Shown here: piece after piece, positions 27,855-38,098 of the stretch
Position numbering within the stretch: the stretch's first letter is position 1
Layout of the letters: each line of letters opens with the position of its first letter
Program-made: the position numbers and the translations under genes
DNA from: Microcoleus sp. FACHB-1515
GTDB taxonomy: Bacteria > Cyanobacteriota > Cyanobacteriia > Elainellales > Elainellaceae
Assembly (NCBI RefSeq): GCF_014696105.1
Contig: NZ_JACJPO010000020.1
Span: 62,001-126,000, forward strand
Direction: 5' to 3'
DNA length: 64,000 nt
The notes under the pieces: model-generated
The model's database searches: none
Told to the model about the DNA's origin: nothing
The model's input: the letters and a program-made list of their open reading frames with translations, nothing else

Positions 27855-28241
27855 TTAGTAGTCGCTGATGAAGTCTTCGGGATCGTCTTCGTCGAGAAAG
27901 CGATCGTCAGGCTGCACATAGATTTCTCGCATTGGGCGTTCACGTCGTCCTTCGTTGAGCAACTTCGGCGGCGGGGCAGGGCAAAACTCCAGGCGAATGC
28001 GGACTCGTCCGCGCTGCCAGCCCTGATTGCCAAACCGCAAGGCTTCGCAGTCCAATCCGTCGCGAAACCAGTCTTCTTGCTCGTCTGACCAGTCAGGTTC
28101 GCGATCGCTCACCAGTTGCGCCAAGGCATCGAGAAATTCTCCCACCTTAAACGTGGGATTGTTCATCAACACGCGCCCCGCATTGACGAACAGCACTTCG
28201 TCAGGGTTGAGGACTCGAAACTCAAAATCGTCGTTCATCAT
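27855..28241 (-). CDS. KGK-domain protein
   Basis: 128 aa. FKVGEFLDAL, EDWFRDGLDCEALRFGNQGW and VRIRLEFCP align from memory with the cyanobacterial KGK-domain family; the name-giving KGK after GW(Q) is RGR here. The C-terminus is acidic (DRFLDEDDPEDFISDY). The function of the family is not known. It is immediately upstream of tilS (5-bp gap), so the two are co-transcribed. Two adjacent ATG codons (28241 and 28238) are both possible starts. Confidence 0.7.
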   Translation of the reverse strand: MMNDDFEFRVLNPDEVLFVNAGRVLMNNPTFKVGEFLDALAQLVSDREPDWSDEQEDWFRDGLDCEALRFGNQGWQRGRVRIRLEFCPAPPPKLLNEGRRERPMREIYVQPDDRFLDEDDPEDFISDY

Positions 28242-28334
28242 TGTGGCCGCTTGTCAGGTGTTACCAAGCTAACAATAAACCGATCGCAAGCGAGCTGAGT
28301 GCAGCAGACTATCCTAGACTCGATGAACTTTAGA

Positions 28335-28387
28335 AATAAGAGCATTGGGGAGGGTTGTGCTATTTCTCACTCCCCAATGCTCTTATT
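28335..28387 (-). terminator. Strong terminator after the secreted-protein gene
   Basis: Perfect 18-bp inverted repeat: AATAAGAGCATTGGGGAG (28335-28352) and its complement (28370-28387) with a 17-nt loop. It starts at the stop codon of the minus-strand gene upstream and is followed on that strand by TTATTT. It isolates the tilS/KGK unit from the gene at 28388. Confidence 0.85.
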
Positions 28388-29071
28388 TCAATCGAAAACT
28401 TCAGGACACTCATCTAGCAAAGCGCCAGCCAATTCCTGATTCCAGCGAGTGCTGCCAACTGCTTGCCGAAACTCCTGCGCTCTAGCAGCACCGTAGCGAC
28501 TGACCAAATCTTCTTGATAGGCTCTAACACCTTCTGGAAGGGCAATGTCGTGGATTACGCCATTTCTTCGGGCTTGACAGTAGCTCCTCACAAAAACAAT
28601 CAAGCTTGGATCAACCCGGACTGGACGATTGGCGATAAACGAAGGCGTAGCAGCGATCGAGGGATTCGCAGCAGGTTGAGCAACCGCAGCACTGGCAGCA
28701 GGCCGATTCACAACAGCAGATTGAACCGGACGACGAGGTGGAGGGCTGATTGCTTGCAGTGCGGCGGCTTCGCGTGGGGCAGCGGCGATCGCGGCAGCAC
28801 AATTCGGATCACCGCTGTGATCGAACACGGCATTGCTGGCTCGATAGTTCTCAAGCTGATTGCGAAAGGTGACAAGCTGCTGACGCTGCTGAGGAGTCGT
28901 TTGCTCAGAGCCGATCAGCAGACGCACAAAACTCAGGGCTTCAGTCCAGTTGTTCAAACAGACGGCGCGATTGAGTTGGTGTTGATACTGGTTTGCAGTT
29001 TGAGCGTGAGCAGATGGCGCGATCGCACTCAACAAAACCGTTGAGGCCAGCACCCAAGAAGCGAATTTCAT
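28388..29071 (-). CDS. Secreted protein of unknown function
   Basis: 227 aa from ATG 29071 (an in-frame TTG at 29083 is less likely). A clear signal peptide (MKFASWVLASTVLLSAIAP, cleavage near SAHA-Q). The first mature domain is helical with two Cys (AVCLNNW and DPNCAAA), then a Pro/Ala-rich linker (~95-145), then a helical C-terminal part with VRSYCQARRNG and LLDECPEVFD. I do not recognise the family. Four mature Cys suggest periplasmic disulfides. Single-gene unit closed by a strong terminator. Confidence 0.75.
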   Translation of the reverse strand: MKFASWVLASTVLLSAIAPSAHAQTANQYQHQLNRAVCLNNWTEALSFVRLLIGSEQTTPQQRQQLVTFRNQLENYRASNAVFDHSGDPNCAAAIAAAPREAAALQAISPPPRRPVQSAVVNRPAASAAVAQPAANPSIAATPSFIANRPVRVDPSLIVFVRSYCQARRNGVIHDIALPEGVRAYQEDLVSRYGAARAQEFRQAVGSTRWNQELAGALLDECPEVFD

Positions 29072-29156
29072 ACGAAGTGACAAAAATCATCTCGCTTATG
29101 ATTCCCAAGTGGAAGTGGGCGATCGTGACCGCGAAATCAAGATTCAATAAAGCAAA

Positions 29157-29179
29157 GCGGCCAGTAATTTACTGACCGC
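29157..29179 (-). terminator. Terminator of ccsA
   Basis: GCGGcCAGTAA pairs with TTACTGaCCGC; on the minus strand the stem is followed by TTTGCTTTATT. It lies about 25 bp after the ccsA stop. Confidence 0.65.
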
Positions 29180-29204
29180 CTGCAAATTACTTGGAATGCT
29201 TCAT

Positions 29205-30182
29205 TTAGAAGAACCAGCCGTAGCTGTGTAGTCCTTTTCCCAACAGATTCACGCCCAAGTAGCAGACCCAGACGACGACAAAACCCGTTGCCGCCAAAAT
29301 TGCCGGACGGCGACCCTGCCAGCCGCGAGTGATGCGGGCATGAAGATAAGCGGCAAAGACCAGCCAGGTAATTAGCGCCCAAGTTTCCTTCGGATCCCAA
29401 CTCCAATAGGAACCCCAAGCTTCGTTTGCCCAAACTGCGCCAGCAATAATGCCGATCGTCAACAAGGGAAAGCCCAGCCCGATCGTCCGGTAGCTGACGT
29501 TATCAAGCGTATCGGCCAAGCTGAGACGTTGAGGTGAAAGCGGTGGAGCAGTCGCAACCGAAGTTAAAACCGCTGTACTGCCGCTGTCGATGCTCAAGGC
29601 CGCAGGTTCGATCGCCTCGCGATCGCCTTTCCGCAGTCGATAGCCGCCCGTGCCGATCGAGCTTCCTTGCAGTTCCACCGCCTGTCCGCGTGTGACGATT
29701 AGGAAGGCGATCGCCAGCAGTGCCCCGACCAGCAGAGCCGCATAGCTCAGCAGCATGACGCTGACATGCATCATCAGCCAGTTGGACTTGAGGGCGGGAA
29801 CGAGCGGTTCCGAGTGCTGCATTTGGGCGGGCAGCGAGAGCGTCGAGAAGGCGGCGATCGCCATTGCAACCGGAGCCGTGATTGCCCCGACCAAACGGCT
29901 GCGGCTCATGTTCTCCACAACGAGGTGAACTGCGGTGATGCCCCAAGCGAGGAAAAATAAAGATTCGTAAAGATTGCTCAGCGGAAAGTATCCAGCTTCC
30001 AGCCAGCGTGCGCCGAGCAGGGCAGCGATGCACAGGTTGGCGATCGCCATGCCCGTTGTGCCCAAGGTTGCCAGCGTTGGAATGTTGGGAAACGCCACGC
30101 CGCCCCAGTAAATCAGCATGGTGACAAACAGAACGGCGAACGAGGCGTTATCCAGCCAGTTCTGAAGTGTGACCAGATCCAT
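29205..30182 (-). CDS. ccsA: Cytochrome c biogenesis protein CcsA (system II)
   Basis: 325 aa from ATG 30182, which has GGAGAG upstream; the open frame to 30212 has no such site. About eight hydrophobic helices. The haem-handling motif is [18 protein letters not shown], with HxxxR (HARITRGW) and [12 protein letters not shown] at the C-terminus; [11 protein letters not shown] is also typical. Together with Ccs1 it delivers haem across the thylakoid membrane for cytochrome f, c6 and c550 maturation. Some databases call this WWD protein CcsB. Confidence 0.95.
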   Translation of the reverse strand: MDLVTLQNWLDNASFAVLFVTMLIYWGGVAFPNIPTLATLGTTGMAIANLCIAALLGARWLEAGYFPLSNLYESLFFLAWGITAVHLVVENMSRSRLVGAITAPVAMAIAAFSTLSLPAQMQHSEPLVPALKSNWLMMHVSVMLLSYAALLVGALLAIAFLIVTRGQAVELQGSSIGTGGYRLRKGDREAIEPAALSIDSGSTAVLTSVATAPPLSPQRLSLADTLDNVSYRTIGLGFPLLTIGIIAGAVWANEAWGSYWSWDPKETWALITWLVFAAYLHARITRGWQGRRPAILAATGFVVVWVCYLGVNLLGKGLHSYGWFF

Positions 30183-30283
30183 GCAGTCTCTCCAGCTTAA
30201 AAAATGTTTCAACCAGACTCATAATTCTATCCTATCGAGTCTTGACGCTTTTGCCGAAGATTGAAGGTGGGGAAGCGATCGCC

Positions 30284-31081
30284 CTACTTCAATTCAACTT
30301 GCTGCACAAAATCCAGCACGATCGAAGTGAATTTTTCGGGATACCAAAGTCCCCATTCGTGATAGCCTTCCTCAACCGTAACTAAGGTTGAATGTGGAAT
30401 CAGCGCAGCCATTTCACGACCGGAATCGAGCGGCATTGTTAAATCTTTTTCTGACCAAAGCAGCAGGCAAGGTGCTTTGATTAAAGGCAAAAGCGGCCTC
30501 AAATCTTTTTCTAAAGACAGCAGCAAAGCCTGAATCACGTTTCCCGTATTAAACAGCAAGTTTTGCGAAAAAACTTGGGGAATATCCACAAGCTGGAGTT
30601 TCAGTTTGGGCAGCGAGATTTGCGCGGTCATTTCGATCGCCCGCACAGGTATAATTTCAGGAAAGGTAACTTTTGGAACTCCGGTACTGCCAACTAAAAC
30701 TAAGCTTTTGACGCGATCGACTGCGATCGAATTGATCGCAATCGAAATGCCACCCCCGATCGAATGTCCAACCAAATGCACCTGTTCTAAATTCAAGGCA
30801 TCTAGAAAGGAAACTAATAGTTTGGCGTAGGTGTCGTAGTCGGAAATCAAATTAGGATAGTTCGATCGCGCAAAGCTCGGCAGATCGGGCGCAATGACGC
30901 AGTGCTGCTGAGCAATTAGTTCTAAAATCTCTTGATAGGGTTCGGTCGAAATGCCCCAGCCGTGCAAAAACAAAATTGGCGTTGAAGCAGAATGGGTTCC
31001 GCCTTGTTTATAGAAGATGCGGCAGTTGGGAAGAGTAATTTGGCGATCGATTAGCGTAGATTTCAAGTTTTGAAACTCCAT
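30284..31081 (-). CDS. Alpha/beta hydrolase
   Basis: 265 aa from ATG 31081. Oxyanion motif FLHGWG, nucleophile elbow VGHSIGGG (Ser near residue 108), acid in LWSEKDLTMP and His in EEGYHEWG: a complete catalytic triad. There is no signal peptide. The substrate cannot be told from the sequence; esterase, lipase or C-C hydrolase activities all occur in this fold. Base composition is more AT-rich than the neighbours. It is divergent from gap1. Confidence 0.8.
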   Translation of the reverse strand: MEFQNLKSTLIDRQITLPNCRIFYKQGGTHSASTPILFLHGWGISTEPYQEILELIAQQHCVIAPDLPSFARSNYPNLISDYDTYAKLLVSFLDALNLEQVHLVGHSIGGGISIAINSIAVDRVKSLVLVGSTGVPKVTFPEIIPVRAIEMTAQISLPKLKLQLVDIPQVFSQNLLFNTGNVIQALLLSLEKDLRPLLPLIKAPCLLLWSEKDLTMPLDSGREMAALIPHSTLVTVEEGYHEWGLWYPEKFTSIVLDFVQQVELK

Positions 31082-31245
31082 CGGAAGTGAGATAAGTTTT
31101 AAGCAATGTGAAGCTGCTGTGTATAGGATAAAACACTTGCTTTCGTTTGCCACTCCCGCAGTCGATGGAAACTGGTAGCCATTGCTGCAAAATCACCTGA
31201 AAAACTGTTTTCAGCTTGTCTGTTTCGCATGGGGAAATCCGCTAG

Positions 31246-32307
<1,062 letters not shown>

Positions 32308-32358
32308 GGCGATCGGATTTCTTGAGGTGAATCGAGCGATTGCTTGGAATCTTGATTG

Positions 32359-32943
32359 TTAATTGAGGCGCAAGGCATCGCTGACGGCTTGGAGGACGCG
32401 CTGGGTGACGCGGTTGGGCAGATCTTCGGCGGAGATTGGGATGCGAACATCGGCAAGGGCATAAAGGGGCGATCGCTCGGCATAAAGCGCTGAAAGTCGC
32501 TCCTGTAAATCGTCGGTTTGCAAAAGCGGGCGTGTTGTGTTGCCTTGCAGTCGGGTGTAGAGGACGTTGATGGGAACGTCGAGCCAAATCACAACGCCGT
32601 GATGCAGGTAGCCCCAGTTTTTGCGATCGAGAACGACGCCGCCACCTGTGGCAATCACCGATCGCGGATAGCTGGCTAGTTCACCCAGCACTTGCGTTTC
32701 GATTTGGCGAAATTCTGATTCGCCGGACTGGGCAAAAATTTCGCTGACTGTTTGGCCTGCGGCTCGTTCGATCACCGTGTCGCTGTCGAAAAAACGGTAG
32801 TTGGTTTGCTTGGCAACCAACCGCCCGATCGTGGATTTGCCTGCACCCATCATGCCGATGAGGTAGAGGTTGGTTCCTTTGAGGCGGGAGTTAAGCGAGG
32901 TTTCAGCGTTTTTGCCGTTTAAGAAATCGGAGAAGTCTGCCAT
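32359..32943 (-). CDS. aroK: Shikimate kinase
   Basis: 194 aa from ATG 32943; the frame stays open to 33030 but the upstream part is basic and unlike the family. Walker A GMMGAGKST at 30-38, substrate residues in FFDSD and FRQIE, GGGVV, and the lid R in TRPLL. It phosphorylates shikimate in the aromatic amino acid, plastoquinone and tocopherol precursor pathway. Its stop faces the gap1 stop 51 bp away; the LapA-like gene lies upstream on the same strand, about 105 bp from the start. Confidence 0.95.
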   Translation of the reverse strand: MADFSDFLNGKNAETSLNSRLKGTNLYLIGMMGAGKSTIGRLVAKQTNYRFFDSDTVIERAAGQTVSEIFAQSGESEFRQIETQVLGELASYPRSVIATGGGVVLDRKNWGYLHHGVVIWLDVPINVLYTRLQGNTTRPLLQTDDLQERLSALYAERSPLYALADVRIPISAEDLPNRVTQRVLQAVSDALRLN

Positions 32944-33048
32944 TAGGTCGGTTGGGTTGCGATCGCGTCTTTGCTTCGTTTTTGCGATCGTTTGCGTCAT
33001 TGAGCGCTGCAATGCGCTCCGTTTTGTCATTCTGCCAGATAATCGCAG

Positions 33049-34212
33049 CTACCAGTCGTCGCGGTTCGATCGCCGTAGAGAATCGGTTTCGTCCTCGTCT
33101 TCATCAAATCCCCAGTCTTCATCATCGTCAGCGGCAGGCGCAGGCGGAACAATCATGCGCTCTTTTGACTCGTCGATCGATTTTTCGTTGGGGCGATTTT
33201 GTTCGGACGGTTCGCGATCGACTTTTGGGTCATCTTCACCGCGATAGCTGTAGGAATAAACGGTTCCCGATCGATACTGCGATTTGGGCGTTTGCTGCAC
33301 TTCCACGATCGGGCGCTGGGGTTCGGGCGGGGCGAGTGGCTCCGGTTCTGGCTCTTCTTCCCAGTCGTCCCACACTTCCCGCTCTGGCTCGGTGTAAGGC
33401 GGTTGCGGATATTCGTTGCGGTAGTCTGGTTCAATGTAGTCTGGGTCTCGGTACTCCGGCTCGCGATCGTCCGGCTCAGTGTAGTTTGGTTCCGAATAGG
33501 CTGGCTCGGTGTACGGCGGTTCATCCGGTTCCTCTAGCGGACGATAGGCCGGACGATAAACTTTGTATTCAGCGTCATACACGGGCGGCTCATCATTGCC
33601 GAAATTCGGTACAGGATCGGGTTCGCGATAGAACTCAGGTTCCTCCTCCGGAAAATTCCCCTCTCGCTCCTCCGATCGATCCTCGTCGGTAAAGCGATAC
33701 TCGATACGCTCGACGCGATCCGGTTCTCGATCGCGCATCCGAAAATCAACAGGTGGCCGATCTTCCACCGATCGATAGCGCTGTTCTTCTCGACTGCTGC
33801 TGGCTACCGGAGCGTCCCAATCGTCCCAAACTTCTCGCGGCTGCGGTTCCCAGTCGTCATCCGACTGAATTCGGGTGCGCGGTGAATCCGCCACGCCATA
33901 CGGCACGTCTCTTGGATCCACGTCTCTTGGATCAATGCCGCGATCGGGGTCGGGCGGAAACGGCTTCGATCGCCCCTTGCGCTTTGACGGACGGGGAGCC
34001 GCCGTAAATGCCGTGATCCGAAACAGCGCAGAAATTGCGATCGTGGTAATTGCTCCGGCGGCGATCGCGCCCATCATCCAAAACGCCAGCGGAATTGCCT
34101 GCGTTGGCACCCCCAAAATCACCAGCGGCAAAGCAGGTGTCCAGTTCTGAATGACAAACAGCACCAGTCCGCAAACGATGACCAGAAGCAGCAAAGAACG
34201 AAGGGAAGACAT
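33049..34212 (-). CDS. LapA/DUF1049-like membrane protein with acidic tail
   Basis: 387 aa from ATG 34212. The first ~75 residues contain two membrane helices (LLLLVIVCGLVLFVIQNW and AFWMMGAIAAGAITTIAIS) around VILGVPTQAIPLA, the layout of LapA/DUF1049 proteins. The remaining ~310 residues are hydrophilic, acidic, probably disordered and cytoplasmic, with YTEP / YSEP / DYIEP units near 200-260 and a DDDEDWGFDEDEDE end. LapA-type proteins are linked to envelope and LPS assembly in proteobacteria; a role here is unproven. Confidence 0.75.
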   Translation of the reverse strand: MSSLRSLLLLVIVCGLVLFVIQNWTPALPLVILGVPTQAIPLAFWMMGAIAAGAITTIAISALFRITAFTAAPRPSKRKGRSKPFPPDPDRGIDPRDVDPRDVPYGVADSPRTRIQSDDDWEPQPREVWDDWDAPVASSSREEQRYRSVEDRPPVDFRMRDREPDRVERIEYRFTDEDRSEEREGNFPEEEPEFYREPDPVPNFGNDEPPVYDAEYKVYRPAYRPLEEPDEPPYTEPAYSEPNYTEPDDREPEYRDPDYIEPDYRNEYPQPPYTEPEREVWDDWEEEPEPEPLAPPEPQRPIVEVQQTPKSQYRSGTVYSYSYRGEDDPKVDREPSEQNRPNEKSIDESKERMIVPPAPAADDDEDWGFDEDEDETDSLRRSNRDDW

Positions 34213-34551
34213 AGGATTTGGGGCGAGTTCTGCTAGCTCTAAGATAAACTGCGGCGATCGCAACGATCGAAAAGTCCCGTTTCTTGGGGAAGAACCACAG
34301 CCGATCGTTGCCGTTCCGTCTCGACTCAAATTCTAGGACTGATGTATTGGCAGCCGGAAATTAATTTCCAAAGCTCAAGTCCCAAAACCGACTGAGAGCG
34401 CTAAACCAACTCATTTGAATGGGTTTGCGCCTTCAGCCGGAAATTGATTTCACGGCTTTTTCCGTGTCCTGAAATTTGTACCCGCCAGTGCGATCGATCC
34501 AACCATTTTGCTTGCAGTCGTCACGACCGTAACGACTGATCGATGCGTGCG
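34213..34551. other. Intergenic region with paired palindromes upstream of the LapA-like gene
   Basis: 339 bp between ubiX and the LapA-like gene, both on the minus strand. It contains two copies of CAGCCGGAAATTRATTTC (34353-34370 and 34434-34451; 17 of 18 positions equal), the first including the perfect palindrome GGAAATTAATTTCC. Spacing of the copies is 81 bp. It should also hold the promoter of the LapA-like gene. No gene seen. Confidence 0.6.
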
Positions 34552-35175
34552 CTACTCTTCCCGCAAATGCCCCTGCCAGCGGCGCAGCGGCACACAATCA
34601 ATATCGAACTGATCGAGGGCACGGGCAACGACAAAATCGACTAGGTCTTCGATCGATTGGGGATTGTGATACCAAGCGGGAATCGCAGGTACAATTTTCG
34701 CTCCTGCTTCGGCTAAGGTCGTGAGATTGCGGAGGTGAATCAGGCTGAACGGCGTTTCACGAGGGACAAGGACAAGCTTGCGGCCTTCTTTAAGCTGCAC
34801 GTCAGCAGCACGTTCCAGCAGGTCGGAACTGAGGCCAGCGGCAAGTTTACCGACCGTACTCATGCTGCACGGCATAATTACCATGCCGACTGTGCGATAT
34901 GAACCGCTAGCGATGTTTGCGCCTACGTCGCCCCAAGGATGACAGCGCAGCTTGCCCGCCGACTCGACGCCGCACTGCTGTCGCCAAAATTGCGCTTGCG
35001 CTTCGGGTTCAAGGGGCATTCGGATATTCGTTTCTGCCTGCCACACCATGAAGGCGGATTTCGAGGCGACCAGTTCGATCGCCCAGTCTGCTGCCAGCAG
35101 AAACTTCAGCGCTCGCACCGCATAGATTAAGCCGGATGCTCCGGTGATGCCAAGAATCAAAGGTCGATTAGACAC
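34552..35175 (-). CDS. ubiX: Flavin prenyltransferase UbiX
   Basis: 207 aa, GTG start at 35175 (GTG TCT AAT CGA). LILGITGASGLIYAVR is the FMN-binding start, VIMPCSMSTVGKLAAGLSSD the conserved core and RKLVLVPRETPFSLIHLRN the prenyl-phosphate site. It makes prenylated FMN, the cofactor of UbiD decarboxylases; in cyanobacteria this supports plastoquinone synthesis. It lies 26 bp after the RNB exonuclease gene, on the same strand, so probably co-transcribed. Confidence 0.95.
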   Translation of the reverse strand: MSNRPLILGITGASGLIYAVRALKFLLAADWAIELVASKSAFMVWQAETNIRMPLEPEAQAQFWRQQCGVESAGKLRCHPWGDVGANIASGSYRTVGMVIMPCSMSTVGKLAAGLSSDLLERAADVQLKEGRKLVLVPRETPFSLIHLRNLTTLAEAGAKIVPAIPAWYHNPQSIEDLVDFVVARALDQFDIDCVPLRRWQGHLREE

Positions 35176-35201
35176 GCCAAGCTAGAGTTGCGTAACATAT
35201 C

Positions 35202-37652
35202 TTAATCATACGCTTCGTCCGGCTGATCGTCTTCGATCGCCTCAACATCAACAGCAACCGTTTCTTCGCTGTCTAGCTCATCGGGCGAAAGGTGCTCGAC
35301 TCCGTTGAAGCCGTTACCATCCTCTAGGTCATCGTCGGTCGCCTCGCTGCCGCCACCAACTGCCACTAAATCGATTTGCTGACGGTAGTAATCGACGCTC
35401 TTGACTTGCACTTCGACGCGATCGCCCAACCGATACTGCTTGCGGTTTTTGCGTCCGACGAGCTTTTGCTGGCGCGATCGATATTCGTACCAGTCATCTT
35501 TGAGCGACGAGACGTGAACTAAGCCCTCGACCAGCAGTTCCTCGATCTCGACAAAGAAGCCATAAGACTGCACTCCGGTAATCAATCCGTGAAACACTTC
35601 TCCGGTGTGCTGCTGCATGAATTCGGCTTTCTTCAAGCCTTCCAGGTCGGCCTCGGCTTCTTGCGACAGCTTTTCGCGCTCGCTGAGGTGAACGGCCACC
35701 AAATTCAGATGTTCTTCTAGTTCCGACTGAACTTCGGTGGGCAAAACGCCCCAGTTAATTTTGCCGTGACAAGAACTGTGACGGAGATTGACGCGCTCTT
35801 TGACGCGGCTGGAGCGGCGATCGCGTCCATGCTCAAACACGGCATGAAGGACGCGATGCACCAGCAAATCCGGGTAGCGACGCAAAGGCGAGGTGAAATG
35901 CGTATAGCCCTGCTCCAAAGCCAGCCCGAAGTGAACGCCCGGAGTGGTCGAGTAAACCGCAGGCTTGAAGGTGGAAAGCAGCAAATAGGTCAGCACTTTC
36001 TCTTCGCTCGACTGAGCAAACTGTTCGGTGAGTCGCTGATAGTCGCGCGGCTGCACGCGGTCTTCTTCTTCGAGATGCGCGTCGATGCCCATGTTGCTCA
36101 CCAGCTTCAGCAATTCCTGCACGTCGCTGGGGTCGGGGACGCGATGGACGCGATAGATCGCGGGAACCTGAAGCGCGATTAGATGCGAGGCGACAAGCTG
36201 GTTGGCAAGCAGCATAAGTTCCGTGACGATCGACCTGGCCGGAAGCAACGACGACACGACCATCGCACCCAACGCGCCTTCATCGTCGTACTGAAACTTA
36301 GTGGACATATAGCGGCTCAGTTCCGGATTGTTTTCTTCCGGGAACACTTTTTCCGGCAAATTGAGTTCAAATGCGCCGCGCAAATGCCGCTGGTCACGCG
36401 CCGCCTGCGAAAGGGCAAACAGGCGATCGAGCATTTCAAACACCGAACCGAATTCTTGCAACTCTTCGATCGCAGGCAGCGGATAGGCCGGAGTTACAGC
36501 GACTTCGGGCGGATGTTCGCGCTGCAAAATCACCTGAACTTGCTGATAGTTCAAGCGATAATCGACGCGGATCACACTCGGCTGAATCTCAAACTCTTGC
36601 ACTTCGGCCTTTTCATTCAGCGTCACCAAAACCGAAATCGCCAAGCGGTCTTGTCCCCCTGCGAGGGCACAGCGATCGTGCAAGGGTTCCGGCAGCATCC
36701 GGATCACCTGATCGTCGAGGTAAACGGACGTGCCGCGCTTTTGCGCTTCGATGTCAAGCGGCGATCGCGGCTGCACATACTGCGACACATCGGCAATGTG
36801 AATGCCAACGCGCCACAAATTATTTTCTAGCGCTTCGAGCGTGAGCGCATCATCGATCGCGGGGCCTGTGGGTGTGGCGGGACCGTCGATCGTCACGGTT
36901 GGCAGTTGACGCAAATCCAATCGGTTTTTCAGGTCAGCTTCCTGCATCGGCGAAAGCGCTTCTGCCGCTTCGATCACAGGGGAAGGAAACTGGCGCGGCA
37001 AATCGTGCTTGCAAATCACAATATCGATATCAGAAGCGGCCTGAGCGTCCGTTCCCAACACCTGCGCGATCCGACCGACCGGGGGATACTGGCCGAGCGG
37101 ATAGCGAACGATTTCGACATGCACAAGCTGATCAACGGCATCTTCTGGTTTGTGGCCGTTGGATTTCAGGTCAAGCTCAAACAGCAAGCGATCGTCTAGG
37201 GGAACGGCTCGAAAGCCTTCTTCGGTTTGCTTGACGCGAGCCAAAACGGAATTGTTAGCTCGTTCCAAAATCAGGCGGACGGCTCCTTCGGGGCTGCGGC
37301 GGCGGCTGCCTTCTTTGGTGACTTTGATCAAGACGCGATCGCCATTCCAAGCGGTATTTAACTGACTTTCGCGCACGTAGATATCTTCTGCGCCTTCGCC
37401 GTCTTGAATCGCAAAGCAAAAGCCTTTACTGGAGCAGCGCAGCTTGCCTTCGACGACATCTTCTTCGTGGACGCGCCGATATTTGCCGCGCTCTTTGACT
37501 AGAATGCCAATTTTTTCGAGCGCATCTAAGGCAATTTGTAGTCTGCGGATGCAAGCGGGATTTTCGCAGTTTAATTTCTTTTCCAGCGCTTTGGGAGCAA
37601 CAAGTTTGTCTTCGGTGAAGTTAGCGAGGAGTGTGGCGATCGAGAAGTCCAT
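35202..37652 (-). CDS. RNB-family exoribonuclease (RNase II/R-like) with altered active-site loop
   Basis: 816 aa from ATG 37652. N-terminal helical and OB-like parts, central RNB domain (~235-600; HIADVSQYV, DRLAISVLV, SPLRRYPDLLVHR), C-terminal S1 domain (GEVFHGLITGVQSYGFFVEI) and an acidic tail. It degrades RNA 3' to 5'. The metal-binding loop reads TIDGPATPTGPAIDDAL, where RNase II has DSASTMDIDDAL: three residues longer, with one of the four Asp apparently replaced by Ala. The cyanobacterial Zam proteins belong to this family. ubiX follows by 26 bp. Confidence 0.85.
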   Translation of the reverse strand: MDFSIATLLANFTEDKLVAPKALEKKLNCENPACIRRLQIALDALEKIGILVKERGKYRRVHEEDVVEGKLRCSSKGFCFAIQDGEGAEDIYVRESQLNTAWNGDRVLIKVTKEGSRRRSPEGAVRLILERANNSVLARVKQTEEGFRAVPLDDRLLFELDLKSNGHKPEDAVDQLVHVEIVRYPLGQYPPVGRIAQVLGTDAQAASDIDIVICKHDLPRQFPSPVIEAAEALSPMQEADLKNRLDLRQLPTVTIDGPATPTGPAIDDALTLEALENNLWRVGIHIADVSQYVQPRSPLDIEAQKRGTSVYLDDQVIRMLPEPLHDRCALAGGQDRLAISVLVTLNEKAEVQEFEIQPSVIRVDYRLNYQQVQVILQREHPPEVAVTPAYPLPAIEELQEFGSVFEMLDRLFALSQAARDQRHLRGAFELNLPEKVFPEENNPELSRYMSTKFQYDDEGALGAMVVSSLLPARSIVTELMLLANQLVASHLIALQVPAIYRVHRVPDPSDVQELLKLVSNMGIDAHLEEEDRVQPRDYQRLTEQFAQSSEEKVLTYLLLSTFKPAVYSTTPGVHFGLALEQGYTHFTSPLRRYPDLLVHRVLHAVFEHGRDRRSSRVKERVNLRHSSCHGKINWGVLPTEVQSELEEHLNLVAVHLSEREKLSQEAEADLEGLKKAEFMQQHTGEVFHGLITGVQSYGFFVEIEELLVEGLVHVSSLKDDWYEYRSRQQKLVGRKNRKQYRLGDRVEVQVKSVDYYRQQIDLVAVGGGSEATDDDLEDGNGFNGVEHLSPDELDSEETVAVDVEAIEDDQPDEAYD

Positions 37653-38098
37653 GTAGCGATAAATCCTTAAACTGTCCTGCGGTGAATGCGAATGGTGCGA
37701 GGCGTGATCGAATCGTTTGTCAAGCTTGCCGTTGCGATCGAGTAATCGATGAGATTGCGCTGCTGCAAGCCCTAAAACCGTTTGCTTTACGCGAGGCTGC
37801 AACTGAATCGCCGCCTGCGGTGATGACGTGCTGCCGATCGATGCGCCATATTTTAGAATGCGACCGCTTCCAACAAATTCAGGAAGCAAATCGCATATCT
37901 AGAAACGCAATGCTGGCGATCGACCTGAAACCTGTCAAAGTGTTCAAGCTGAATATCTGAAGTTCAGCTACTTTTACACCTTAATCCATTGCTCTTATCC
38001 TTCCGTATGTCGTGCAAAACTGTCAATTATTCACGTAAAGTTTTGCAATCTTAAGGATCGATCGCTCATTCATATTTCGACCGATTGTCGATCGAAAA
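37653..38098. other. Intergenic region between the phoU end and the RNB gene start
   Basis: 446 bp. TGCAAAACT and AGTTTTGCA (about 38011-38047) form a 9-bp inverted repeat downstream of phoU and may serve as its terminator, although the T tract is poor. The part next to 37652 should carry the RNB promoter. The frames crossing this stretch look like chance frames. Confidence 0.45.
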
